DNA of 64,000 nucleotides from NCBI GenBank assembly GCA_963785745.1, contig CAWAWR010000024.1:1-64000 (forward strand), written 5' to 3'. The notes below the pieces were generated by a model. The model was not told the DNA's origin, searched no databases, and was given only the letters and a program-made list of their open reading frames with translations. This DNA is from VAZQ01 sp963785745. Lineage in GTDB: Bacteria; Pseudomonadota; Alphaproteobacteria; Rhizobiales; Xanthobacteraceae. The position numbers and the translations under genes are program-made. Below, in pieces: positions 38,094 to 46,802 of this stretch (position 1 is its first letter; the number at the start of each line of letters is the position of its first letter).

Positions 38094-39623
38094 TCAACGC
38101 TTGGGTTTCGCCCCGGTGACCGCCGGCTCGCGTTCCGATTTCGCAGCCGACCGCTGAACGAGCGCCGTCGTCGAGTAGCCCGGCGCCAGACCGACCAGCA
38201 GGACCTTGCCGCCGAACTCTTCGACCAGTTCGCGGCCGACCACCTGGTCGATGCGGTAGTCCGCCCCCTTCACCAGCACGGTCGGCTTCACGCGGCGAAT
38301 GAGATCGACCGGCGTGTCCTGCTCGAAAATCACCACGAGGTCGACCGCTTCGAGCGCTGCCAGCACCTCGGCGCGCGCCTGCTGATCCTGCACCGGCCGT
38401 TCCTGGCCTTTCAGCCGACGCACCGACGCATCGCTGTTGAGGCCGACGACAAGGCGGTCGCAGGCCGCGCGCGCCTCGGTCATCAGCTTGACGTGGCCAG
38501 GATGCAGCAGATCGAAGCATCCATTGGTGAAGCCAATCCGCAGTCCCTGCCCACGCCATTCGGCCAGCCGCTCGTCGAGCATCGACCAGTCGAAGATCAC
38601 CTTCTCTTCGGCCGTCAGCGAAGCCGCCGGCAGCAGCCGCGAGCGCAGTTCGGCCGTCGAAGCCGTGGAAGTGCCGCGCTTGCCGACGACGACGGCGGCG
38701 GCGGCGTTGGCGGCGCGGGTCGCTTGCTCAAAATCGGATCCGGCCGCGAGCATCACCGCCATCACCGCCGCGACGGTATCGCCGGCGCCGGAAACGTCAC
38801 GGACCTTCACCGGATAGGCCGGCACATGCAGCGCGCGTCCTTGCGACTTGCCGTCGCGCGCGGTGTACAGCGTCATCCCCTCTTCGCTGCGGGTCACCAG
38901 CACGCCGACGCTCTCGACCATCGTGGCGAGCTGTTTCGCAGCGGCGGCAATTTCGGCGTCGCCACGGGCCGCCTGCCGCGTTGCGTCAGCCAGCTCCTTG
39001 CGGTTCGGCGTGATCAGCGTCGCGCCGCGGTAGACCGTGAAGTCGGAACCTTTCGGATCGACCACCACCGGCTTGCCGAGCTCGCGCGCCTTGTCGATGA
39101 CCGCCCGGATGACAGCGGGGCTGAGCACGCCCTTGGCGTAGTCCGACAACACGACGGCATCCGCACGTAGCAGCGCGTGCAGGCACGCCCGGATCAGCGC
39201 CTGCTCGATGTCGGGCCGCAGCGGCGCCGCCAATTCCCAGTCCGCCCGCAGCAGATGCGTCGAATGGTGATCCGACACGAAGCGCACCTTGCGGGTGGTC
39301 GGTCGCGAGGGATCGACGAGCAGGTGCGTCTCGATCGCGTCGCCGTATTCGTCGGCAAATTTTCGCGCCAGTGCACGGCCGCTTTCATCCTCGCCGATGA
39401 CGCCGGCGAAAATGCAGCGGGCGCCAAGCGCGGCGATGCCGCGCGCGACGTTGCCAGCGCCGCCCACCAATTGCTCCTCGCGCCCGACCGCGATCACCAG
39501 CGACGGCGCTTCCGGCGACACCCGCGACACGTCGCCATAGACGAAATGATCGAGCATGAGGTCGCCGACGCACAGCACCGTCATCTCGCCGAATTTCGTC
39601 AACTGCTGGTCGATGGGATGCAT
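38094..39623 (-). CDS. hldE: Bifunctional heptose-7-phosphate kinase/heptose-1-phosphate adenylyltransferase
   Basis: A 509-residue two-domain protein, intact. The ribokinase-type domain (1-340) has VLCVGDLMLDHFVYGDVSRV, LVGGAGNVARGIAALGA, VVVDPKGSDF and the catalytic VRDVSGAGDTVAAVMAVML. The nucleotidyltransferase domain (350-490) has IGFTNGCFDLLHPGHVKLM, VGLNSDASVRRLKGQERPV and TVLVKGADY. It phosphorylates C1 and adenylates heptose to ADP-D,D-heptose. The stop and start of hldD (39642) are 18 bases apart on the same strand. Confidence 0.95.
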   Translation of the reverse strand: MHPIDQQLTKFGEMTVLCVGDLMLDHFVYGDVSRVSPEAPSLVIAVGREEQLVGGAGNVARGIAALGARCIFAGVIGEDESGRALARKFADEYGDAIETHLLVDPSRPTTRKVRFVSDHHSTHLLRADWELAAPLRPDIEQALIRACLHALLRADAVVLSDYAKGVLSPAVIRAVIDKARELGKPVVVDPKGSDFTVYRGATLITPNRKELADATRQAARGDAEIAAAAKQLATMVESVGVLVTRSEEGMTLYTARDGKSQGRALHVPAYPVKVRDVSGAGDTVAAVMAVMLAAGSDFEQATRAANAAAAVVVGKRGTSTASTAELRSRLLPAASLTAEEKVIFDWSMLDERLAEWRGQGLRIGFTNGCFDLLHPGHVKLMTEARAACDRLVVGLNSDASVRRLKGQERPVQDQQARAEVLAALEAVDLVVIFEQDTPVDLIRRVKPTVLVKGADYRIDQVVGRELVEEFGGKVLLVGLAPGYSTTALVQRSAAKSEREPAVTGAKPKR

Positions 39624-39641
39624 GAATGATTGTCCGCGACG

Positions 39642-40622
39642 TCACCGGTAACGGTCGGGGCGGTCGAGATACCGCCCGACATATTGCGACACCGCATCCT
39701 CCAGCGGCGTAAAGCCGCCATTGTATCCGGCGCGCCTGAGCTTCTCGACCTTGGCTTGCGTGAAATATTGGTAGCGGTCACGGATGGCCGCCGGCATGTC
39801 GACATAGTCGATGTCGGGCGCGCGCCCGAGCGCGCGATACATCGCCGTCACCAGATCGCTGAAGCTGCGCGCCTCGCCGGTGCCCACATTGAAGAGGCCG
39901 GACACTGTCGGATTGTCCAGGAGCCAGCGCACTACCGCCACCGCGTCGTCGACATAGATGAAGTCGCGCCGCTGTTCACCATCGGCGATGTTTTCGCGGT
40001 GCGATTTGAACAGCCGGATCGGCTTTCCCGATTTGGCATCGTCGAAGCGCTTGGCGACGAGGCTCATCATCTCGCCCTTGTGGTACTCGTTCGGGCCAAA
40101 CACGTTGAAGAACTTCAGCCCCGCCCACTGCGGGGGCAGTCCGCTGCGCTTCTTCACGCGCTCCGCTACCGCGAGATCGAACAGGTGCTTGCTCCAGCCA
40201 TAGAGATTGAGCGGGCGCAGCCGGTCGAGCGCGGCCGGCGTCTCGTCGTCGTCAAAGCCCTGCTCACCGCCGCCATAGGTCGCGGCCGACGAGGCATAGA
40301 TGAACGGTGTGCGCGTCATCGCACACCAGTCGAGCAGCCGCAGCGATAAACGGAAATTGGTTTCGAGCACGAGGTCGGCGTCGGTCGCCGTGGTGTCGGA
40401 AATAGCGCCGAGATGGATGATGGCGTCCAGCTTCCTGCCGTCGAGCCACGCAGCCAGCGCGCCGGGCGGCACCACATCGGCGACACGTCGCTTGCCGAGG
40501 TTGCGCCACTTCTCATCGCTGCCGAAATGGTCGTTGACCACGATGTCGGATTGCCCGGCCTCGTTCAGGCTTGCGACCACGTTCGACCCGATGAATCCGG
40601 CGCCGCCGGTGACCAAAAGCAT
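39642..40622 (-). CDS. hldD: ADP-L-glycero-D-manno-heptose 6-epimerase
   Basis: A 326-residue SDR: LLVTGGAGFIGSNVVASLNE, HLGAISDTTATDADLVLETN, YASSAATYGGGEQGFDD, LNLYGWSKHLFDLAVAERV, KFFNVFGPNEYHKGEMMSLV and RRDFIYVDDAVAVVRWL are RfaD-specific. The longer frame up to 40778 adds 52 residues before the Rossmann start, so ATG 40622 is used. It converts ADP-D,D-heptose to the L,D form. It leads the leftward core operon and is divergent from waaF. Confidence 0.95.
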   Translation of the reverse strand: MLLVTGGAGFIGSNVVASLNEAGQSDIVVNDHFGSDEKWRNLGKRRVADVVPPGALAAWLDGRKLDAIIHLGAISDTTATDADLVLETNFRLSLRLLDWCAMTRTPFIYASSAATYGGGEQGFDDDETPAALDRLRPLNLYGWSKHLFDLAVAERVKKRSGLPPQWAGLKFFNVFGPNEYHKGEMMSLVAKRFDDAKSGKPIRLFKSHRENIADGEQRRDFIYVDDAVAVVRWLLDNPTVSGLFNVGTGEARSFSDLVTAMYRALGRAPDIDYVDMPAAIRDRYQYFTQAKVEKLRRAGYNGGFTPLEDAVSQYVGRYLDRPDRYR

Positions 40623-40799
40623 CCCTACCCCGCTGGGCGTCGGTGGCCTTCCCTTTGCCCGAGAGTGCCCATCGGTGCAACGTAGCGCGGAGGCGCGTGG
40701 GTGACTCGCCAATGCGTTCCGAAGGGTTAGCGGGGCGCTGGACAGGGCAAGATCGGCGCGATAACGGCTCGCGACCATGTCGGTCTTGCATCCTAAAAT
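40623..40799. promoter_or_regulatory. Divergent spacer between hldD and waaF
   Basis: These 177 bases should contain the promoters of the heptose operon and of waaF. The waaF side and the first 60 bases of waaF are strikingly AT-rich for this genome. No clear operator repeat was found. Confidence 0.35.
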
Positions 40800-41891
40800 A
40801 TGAACCTAGATTCAGAATATAAAGAAGTGATTACTAATTCATCTTTTGAGGATGAGGCCGTGGCAAGGGAGACTGCGGACGAGACACCTATTCTGCTCGT
40901 CCCGTACATGTGGATTGGCGACTTCGTTCGCTGTCACACGGTGGTCCGGCTGCTGAACCGGCGGTTTCCGCGGCGGCCGGTCGACGTCCTCGCCACGACG
41001 ATGGTATCGCCGCTCGCCGACTACATGCCGGGCGTCCGCAAGGCGATCGTCGCCGACCTTCCGCGCAAGCGGCTGGCGCTTGCCGGGCATCGGGCGCTGG
41101 CGAAGCGGCTGAAGGACGAAGGCTATGGGGATGCGCTGGTCATGCCGCGGACCTGGAAATCCGCGCTGGCGCCGTTTCTGGCCGGCATAGAACGGCGCAC
41201 CGGTTTTTTTGGCGAGGCCCGCATCGGTCTCATCAACGATCTGCGCGCGGGCGAGCGCGCCTTGCCGCGCATGATCGACCGCTGCGCGGCGCTCGCGATG
41301 CCGAAGGGGACAAGCGCTCCCGCCGACTTACCGCACCCCCAGCTCGAAGTACCCGCCGGCGAGATCGCGAGCTGGCTCAAGCGCAACGGCCTCGCAGACG
41401 ACCATCGTCCCGCGGTCGCGCTCGCGCCCGGCGCGGTCGGGCCTTCGAAACGATGGACGACGTCCGGCTATGCCGAGTTGGCGCGGCGCCTCACCGCCGA
41501 CGGCGCTCAGGTCTGGATTCTGGGGGGGCCCGGCGAGACGGCGCTTGCCGCCGAGATCGCCGGTGCCGATCCGGCGAATGCGCGCGACATGACCGGACCG
41601 GACTTGCGCAACGCCATTCTCGCGCTTGCCGCCGCCGAGGTTGCGGTGTCGAACGACTCCGGGCTGCTGCATGTCGCTGCGGCGATCGGCACGCCGGCGA
41701 TCGGCATCTTCGGCCCGACCAGCCCGTGGCATTGGGCGCCGCTCAACCCACTGGCGGCCGTCGTCGAGATCGAGAACGAACTATCCTGCCGGCCCTGTCA
41801 TAAGCCGACCTGCCGGATGGGCCATCACCTGTGCATGCGCGATATCCCGGCGGATCGCGTGATCGCGCTGACGATGAAGGCGCTGCGCTAG
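40800..41891 (+). CDS. waaF: ADP-heptose:LPS heptosyltransferase II
   Basis: A GT9 protein of 363 residues: PILLVPYMWIGDFVRCHTVV, VLATTMVSPLADYMPGV, ALAPGAVGPSKRWTTSGYAE, WILGGPGETALAAEI and the ADP-binding VSNDSGLLHVAAAIGTPAIG with FGPTSPWHWAPL, all WaaF-like. It adds heptose II to the LPS core. The first 27 residues from the ATG at 40800 are low-GC, polar and not part of the fold; a start nearer PILLV (about 40880) is possible. Divergent from hldD. Confidence 0.92.
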   Translation: MNLDSEYKEVITNSSFEDEAVARETADETPILLVPYMWIGDFVRCHTVVRLLNRRFPRRPVDVLATTMVSPLADYMPGVRKAIVADLPRKRLALAGHRALAKRLKDEGYGDALVMPRTWKSALAPFLAGIERRTGFFGEARIGLINDLRAGERALPRMIDRCAALAMPKGTSAPADLPHPQLEVPAGEIASWLKRNGLADDHRPAVALAPGAVGPSKRWTTSGYAELARRLTADGAQVWILGGPGETALAAEIAGADPANARDMTGPDLRNAILALAAAEVAVSNDSGLLHVAAAIGTPAIGIFGPTSPWHWAPLNPLAAVVEIENELSCRPCHKPTCRMGHHLCMRDIPADRVIALTMKALR

Positions 41892-41917
41892 ATGGCCTGG
41901 CTATCGCACGGGCGCGG

Positions 41918-43072
41918 CTAGCGTTTCGGCACCTGCTGCCACTGCTGGAATTCCTTGAACAGCCGCTCGCGCTCCGCTTCGGACAGGTTTGCCGACGGAC
42001 CGCCGCGTGTGACCGGTGCAGCCTGTGCCTGCCGCGCGCGCATGGACTGCAGGAGCTCCTCGGCGGGTGCCCAACGCGTCCAGCCCGGCACCGTTGCGGC
42101 GAGATTGATTTCCTTCCACTTCGGATGGCGGGGCGGCGTCTGGAACTTCTCCCAGTTGGCAAACATCCGCTCGACCATCCGTTTCACCCGGCGCGCGCGA
42201 TCGCTCTGAAGCGGCCAATTGTAGACCGCGAGCACCGCCGGAACGCCGAGCGTCGTGGTGGTCTCGCCTTCCGAGATCAAGGTTGGATACTCGGATTTGG
42301 TGAACTCGGCGAGCGTGTAGTAGTCGGAGAACGTCTTGGTGAACGGGATCGGCACCAGGTGGAAATCGTCCTTCGCCGGGATCTTGGCGAAGAAATCGAT
42401 CGGCTTGCTGACCATGCGGATCAGGGCGTCGATCTCGCCGGACCGCAGCTTCTGCAGCGCCACGGGATTGTCGAACTGTGTCTGTTCGACCTTCACGCCG
42501 GCGCGCTGGAAGATGATCGCGCCGGTCAAGCTCGAGCCGCTGCCGGCAGGGCCGAAATTCACCTTCTTGCCGCGCAGGTCTTCGATGCTGCGGATGTTTC
42601 GCTTGGCCATGATGTGCACTTCGGAGACCGGCAGCCGGATGATGTAGTGAACTCGGTTCTGTAGGCCGGCTATTTTTCGCTGGGTCTGGAAATACTCGAA
42701 CACATCCGACTGGGTCACTGCCACATCGACGCCGCGCAGATATAGCAAGTCGTCGAGATTGGAGGCAGCGCCGTAGCTTACGATCGGCAGTACCCGAAGG
42801 TTGTCGCCGTCGTCGAGAACCTCGGCGAGCTCGTTCGCGAATGTCATATAGGTGCCGGACAACTGGCCGCCGGCGATGCCGACGGTCCAATTATTGCGGC
42901 GATTCTTGACGGAATTCTCGGTGCTGCCGCCCTCCTGGAGGGATTTCGGCACGGCCTGCGCATGAGCGCTGGTCGCGAACGCAAGCTCCAGATTTCCCGA
43001 TTTGAACGTGGAAGCTGAGATAAGGGCCGCAAGAATCACCGCGCCCGTACGGATCAACGCACGCATCGCCAC
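41918..43072 (-). CDS. TAXI-family periplasmic solute-binding protein
   Basis: A 384-residue exported protein with a signal peptide ending near AHAQA. Blocks WTVGIAGGQLSGTYMTFANE, VDVAVTQSDVFEYFQ, LRGKKVNFGPAGSGSSLTGA and ALIRMVSKPIDFFAKIP are those of TRAP-associated extracytoplasmic immunogenic (TAXI) proteins. A Gln-rich helical tail of about 60 residues follows. TAXI proteins deliver organic acids to DctM-type permeases, but no membrane subunit is encoded nearby. GTG 43072 or ATG 43066 starts it. It converges with waaF. Confidence 0.88.
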   Translation of the reverse strand: MAMRALIRTGAVILAALISASTFKSGNLELAFATSAHAQAVPKSLQEGGSTENSVKNRRNNWTVGIAGGQLSGTYMTFANELAEVLDDGDNLRVLPIVSYGAASNLDDLLYLRGVDVAVTQSDVFEYFQTQRKIAGLQNRVHYIIRLPVSEVHIMAKRNIRSIEDLRGKKVNFGPAGSGSSLTGAIIFQRAGVKVEQTQFDNPVALQKLRSGEIDALIRMVSKPIDFFAKIPAKDDFHLVPIPFTKTFSDYYTLAEFTKSEYPTLISEGETTTTLGVPAVLAVYNWPLQSDRARRVKRMVERMFANWEKFQTPPRHPKWKEINLAATVPGWTRWAPAEELLQSMRARQAQAAPVTRGGPSANLSEAERERLFKEFQQWQQVPKR

Positions 43073-43378
43073 CCCCGCTACGCTACATGACGGTTACGTT
43101 ACATAGTCCACTTTGAAGCTGACTCGATGATAGGTCAAAATTGTGATGACGCGTGCCACAAATTCGCTGCGTGCCTCGTCTTGAATTGCATTTCGCGCAC
43201 ATCGGTTAACGACGCTGCGCGTCTGGCCACCCAGTGCTCGAAATGCCTGGTGAGGGTCAGGGGGGACCACTGAACAACAAGATTAGGTTCCTGCCTTAGA
43301 GCGTTCGATTGTCGAGGCTCTTTGGGCGGGCGTGTTGTGAGTCAGTCGCGTAACAGTACACGGGGGAGTAACAGGAAC
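43073..43378. other. Intergenic region between divergent TAXI and Bug genes
   Basis: About 306 bases with no credible coding frame. It must hold two outward promoters. A ribosome site AACAGGAAC precedes the Bug gene. I saw no strong repeat or RNA structure. Confidence 0.4.
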
Positions 43379-44383
43379 ATGCCGACTTTCATCACCAAAG
43401 TCACATCGCCAATTGCGGCGTCGCTGATTGCAGCGTGCTTGACGGCTGCCGCCGTTTCGCCTGCTTTTGCGCAAGCCTATCCGACCCGGCCGATCACCGT
43501 GGTCGTTCCTTTCCCGGCCGGGGGACCGAGTGACGTTGTTGCCCGTATCGTTGCGGAAAGCATGTCCAAGGCGCTGGGCCAGCAGATGGTCATCGAGAAC
43601 GTCGGCGGCGCCGGTGGCACCATCGGCAGCGCGCGCGTCGCAGCGGCGGCACCGGACGGCTACACCTTGCTCGCCGGCAGCATGGGCTCGCACGTTTCCG
43701 CGCCGGTGCTGACGCCAGGCATCAAATACAATTCGGAGCGGGATTTTGCGCCGGTCGGGTTTACCGCGCACGCACCTGCGGTCGTGGTGGCGCGCAAGGA
43801 CTTCCCTGCGAACAATCTGAAGGAATTTGTGCAATACCTGAAGAAGAACGCCGGCAAGGCCAAGCAGGCGCACGGCGGCATCGGCGCCTCCTCACACATG
43901 GCGTGCTTCCTGTTCAACAGCATCGTCAAGGTGGATCCGATTTCGGTGGCCTATCGCGGGACCGCTCCCGCCATGAACGACCTGGTCGCCGGCCACGTCG
44001 ACTATCTTTGCGAACAGGCCGTCAGCGTCACCGGCGCCATCTCCGGCAATCAGGTCAAAGCTTTCGCCGTGTCGTCCACCGGACGGCTACCGACATTGCC
44101 CGCCGTGCCGACCGCCAAGGAAGCCGGTGTCGATTACCAGATGAGCATCTGGGCCGGTATCTTTGCGCCGAAGGGAACGCCGAAGCCGATCGTCGACCGG
44201 CTTGCCGCTGCCCTCTCCAAGGCGCTTGACGATCCGGCGGTTCAGAAGCGGATGGGCGATCTCGGCGGCTCGATCCCGTCGAAAGACGAGCGCACGCCCG
44301 CCAAGTTCGAGAAGTACGTCATGGCGCAGATTGCGCACTGGTCGCCGATCCTCAAAGCCGCTGCGTCCAAGGCGACCGATTAG
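43379..44383 (+). CDS. Bug/TctC-family periplasmic solute-binding protein
   Basis: A 334-residue exported protein: signal peptide ending SPAFAQA, then YPTRPITVVVPFPAGGPSDV, the Bug-family ligand loop VIENVGGAGGTIGSARVAAA, PDGYTLLAGSMGSH, and IFAPKGTPKPIVDRLAAALS. These are standard for tripartite-tricarboxylate-type receptors. Many are orphans that bind dicarboxylates, aromatics or amides. No TctA/TctB is present. It ends before a strong hairpin shared with waaC. Confidence 0.9.
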   Translation: MPTFITKVTSPIAASLIAACLTAAAVSPAFAQAYPTRPITVVVPFPAGGPSDVVARIVAESMSKALGQQMVIENVGGAGGTIGSARVAAAAPDGYTLLAGSMGSHVSAPVLTPGIKYNSERDFAPVGFTAHAPAVVVARKDFPANNLKEFVQYLKKNAGKAKQAHGGIGASSHMACFLFNSIVKVDPISVAYRGTAPAMNDLVAGHVDYLCEQAVSVTGAISGNQVKAFAVSSTGRLPTLPAVPTAKEAGVDYQMSIWAGIFAPKGTPKPIVDRLAAALSKALDDPAVQKRMGDLGGSIPSKDERTPAKFEKYVMAQIAHWSPILKAAASKATD

Positions 44384-44413
44384 ACGCTTGGTGAGGGCAT
44401 TCCGCGTGCGCGT

Positions 44414-44437
44414 GGGCCCCCTCCCTGGAGGGGGCCC
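44414..44437. terminator. Bidirectional hairpin between convergent Bug and waaC genes
   Basis: GGGCCCCCTCC and GGAGGGGGCCC are perfect complementary 11-base arms around a two-base centre. It lies between two convergent stops. It lacks a T tract on either side, so intrinsic termination would be atypical, but the stem is very stable. Confidence 0.6.
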
Positions 44438-44442
44438 TTGCG

Positions 44443-45390
44443 TCACGCGATGCGGTCGACCACCGCAATCACCGCCGATGCGGAAGGCATCTTGCCCTTG
44501 TCGCCGACGACGGTGATCGACCCCTGCCCGATCGGGCCGGTAAGACCTGGCTCGCTTCCGACAAAGATCGCAACCAGCGGCACACCGAGCGCACCGGCGA
44601 GATGCAGCAGCCCGGTGTCGACGCCGACGACAAGCGACGCGCCGGCGATCAGGCGTGCGACGGCGTCGAGTGGTTGCAGATCCGGCACATCGGCATTTGG
44701 CAATGCTGCCGCGATGGCGCTGCTGCGCTCACGTTCGCGGGCATTGCCCCACGGCAGCACGACGCGAACGCCCCGTGCGCACAGCGACTGGCCAAGCGAA
44801 ATCCAATGCTCCACCGGCCATTCTTTCTGGCGCTGCGCGGTGGCCTGAAGCAGCACCGCGTATCGACCGGCTGACGGAGTCGAAAGTCTTGCGCGGTCGA
44901 GGCCGTAGTCGGGCGGCCCCTCGGGCACATAGCCGAGCGCCAGCCCCGTGAGCGCGCGGTTGCGCGCGATCGCATGCTGTCCGCGCGCGACGCGGTGCCG
45001 CACATCGTAGAGCAACGACGCGGCGCGCTCGCGAATGCTGGCGGCGTCATAGCCGTGACGGCGACCGCGTGCGGCGCGCGCGATCAGCGCGGAGCGGATC
45101 AGGCCCTGCGTGTCGACGATCGCATCGTAGGGTCGCGCGCGCAGCGCGCGCCAAAACGTCGCGACTTCGCTCCACATCGAAGGTCCCGGCGGCGAACGAC
45201 GCCATCGGCGCGATGCAACCGGAATGACCTCGTCGATCGCCGGATGCAGGCGGACCAGCGGCGCGAACGATTCTTCCACCACCCAGGCGAAGCGATGCGC
45301 GGGATGGTGGCGCCGCGCCTCAGTCAGCGCGGGCATGTGATGGATCACATCGCCAAGAGACGAAGTCTTGACGAATAAGACGTCGGACAT
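44443..45390 (-). CDS. waaC: ADP-heptose:LPS heptosyltransferase I
   Basis: An intact GT9 enzyme of 315 residues: VLFVKTSSLGDVIHHMPALT, RFAWVVEESFAPLVRLHPAI, AIVDTQGLIRSALIARAARG, AVLLQATAQRQKEWP and VGVDTGLLHLAGALGVPLVA then IFVGSEPGLTGP. The KTSSLGDVIH and DTQGLIRSAL motifs are WaaC-specific. It adds heptose I onto Kdo. Separated from waaF by TAXI and Bug genes, with a 209-base spacer before divergent galE. Confidence 0.92.
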   Translation of the reverse strand: MSDVLFVKTSSLGDVIHHMPALTEARRHHPAHRFAWVVEESFAPLVRLHPAIDEVIPVASRRWRRSPPGPSMWSEVATFWRALRARPYDAIVDTQGLIRSALIARAARGRRHGYDAASIRERAASLLYDVRHRVARGQHAIARNRALTGLALGYVPEGPPDYGLDRARLSTPSAGRYAVLLQATAQRQKEWPVEHWISLGQSLCARGVRVVLPWGNARERERSSAIAAALPNADVPDLQPLDAVARLIAGASLVVGVDTGLLHLAGALGVPLVAIFVGSEPGLTGPIGQGSITVVGDKGKMPSASAVIAVVDRIA

Positions 45391-45599
45391 GGCGATCCGT
45401 CACCCCTCCGGTAGCCCCAATCCGCGCGCCGCGCCCGCAACGCACCCGAAGGCACTGGCTCTTATACGCCGGCCCCGGGCTTGTCACGGGCCCCCGCGAC
45501 GCGGATGCATGGATAACAAATCATGTAACGCGTTGCTGCTAACGGGATTTTCAGGAGATTTTGGCATAGCCATCCTAGAAACAAGGTAGGCTGAACCCC

Positions 45600-46610
45600 A
45601 TGACGATCCTGGTCACCGGCGGCGCCGGCTACATCGGCAGTCATATGGTGCACATGCTGACCGACGCCGGCGAGCGTGTGGTCGTGCTCGACAACCTGTC
45701 GACCGGGTTCGAATGGGCGATGCCGAAAGGTGTACCGCTGGTGGTGGGCGAGACCAGCGACCAGTTGCGCGTCGCCGCGTTGATCGCCGAGCACCGTGTG
45801 GACGCGATCATCCATTTTGCGGCGTCGATCGTCGTGCCGGACTCGGTGCGCGATCCGCTTGGTTACTATCGCAACAACACCATGAATTCGCGCGCGCTGC
45901 TTGAGGTCGCCGTGAACAGCGGCGTGCGGCAGTTCATCTTTTCCTCGACCGCGGCGGTCTACGGCAATCCGGAGAAAGTCCCGGTGAGCGAAGACGCGCC
46001 GCTCGCGCCGATGTCGCCCTACGGCAATTCCAAGCTGATGACCGAGATCATGCTGAAGGACGTCGGGGCGGCGTATGACCTCAACTACGTGATCCTGCGC
46101 TACTTCAACGTCGCGGGCTCCGACCCGGCGATGCGCACCGGCCAATCGACGCTCGGCGCCACGCATCTGATCAAGGTCGCGGTCGAGGCCGCACTCGGGA
46201 TGCGGCAGAAGCTCGACGTCTACGGCACCGACTACAACACGCCCGACGGTACCTGCATCCGCGACTACATCCATGTCACCGACCTGGCGAATGCCCACGC
46301 GGCCGCACTGACGCACCTGCGCGGCGGCGGCGCCAGCGCCACGTTCAACTGCGGATACGGGCACGGCTATTCCGTCCTCGAGGTCGTCGACGCGGTCAAG
46401 CGCGTCAGCAAGTGCGACTTCAAGGTGGAGCTGGCGCCGCGCCGGCCCGGCGATCCGGCGATGATCGTCGCGGATTCCAAGCGCATCCGCGCGCAGCTTG
46501 GCTGGACGCCGCGTTTCGACGATCTCGATACGATCGTTGCGCATGCCTTGGCATGGGAGCGCCGCCTGGGATCGCTGCGCGAAGGCGTGCGCGCCGCCGG
46601 CGGACGTTAA
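45600..46610 (+). CDS. galE: UDP-glucose 4-epimerase
   Basis: An intact 336-residue SDR: ILVTGGAGYIGSHMVHMLTD, VLDNLSTGFEWAMPKG, HFAASIVVPDSVRDPLGYYR with NNTMNSRALLE, SSTAAVYGNPEKVPVSE, MSPYGNSKLMTEIML and RDYIHVTDLANAHAAAL. The length and motifs are those of GalE. It interconverts UDP-Glc and UDP-Gal (or the GlcNAc forms). AGGTAGG precedes the ATG. An MsbA-like exporter follows after about 190 bases. Confidence 0.93.
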   Translation: MTILVTGGAGYIGSHMVHMLTDAGERVVVLDNLSTGFEWAMPKGVPLVVGETSDQLRVAALIAEHRVDAIIHFAASIVVPDSVRDPLGYYRNNTMNSRALLEVAVNSGVRQFIFSSTAAVYGNPEKVPVSEDAPLAPMSPYGNSKLMTEIMLKDVGAAYDLNYVILRYFNVAGSDPAMRTGQSTLGATHLIKVAVEAALGMRQKLDVYGTDYNTPDGTCIRDYIHVTDLANAHAAALTHLRGGGASATFNCGYGHGYSVLEVVDAVKRVSKCDFKVELAPRRPGDPAMIVADSKRIRAQLGWTPRFDDLDTIVAHALAWERRLGSLREGVRAAGGR

Positions 46611-46802
46611 TACGCGCCTTGGACAAGAAGTTCGCTTCCGACCCCGTTGCGTCGTATGGCGAACCTCCGAACCGCCGCACTAGATTGAGATTCCAAGGGT
46701 TTTTACCGTCAAACGTTCTTTCGGCTTGAAATCCAGGCCGGGGGCGGGCAAGGCATTCCGGCGCACGATACCGGCGGCCGCGGCCGCCAGGAATTGTGAG
46801 CC

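Noticed and set aside
37908..39170. A 420-codon plus-strand frame opposite hldE
   Set aside because: hldE on the minus strand has all kinase and nucleotidyltransferase motifs; the plus frame has none.
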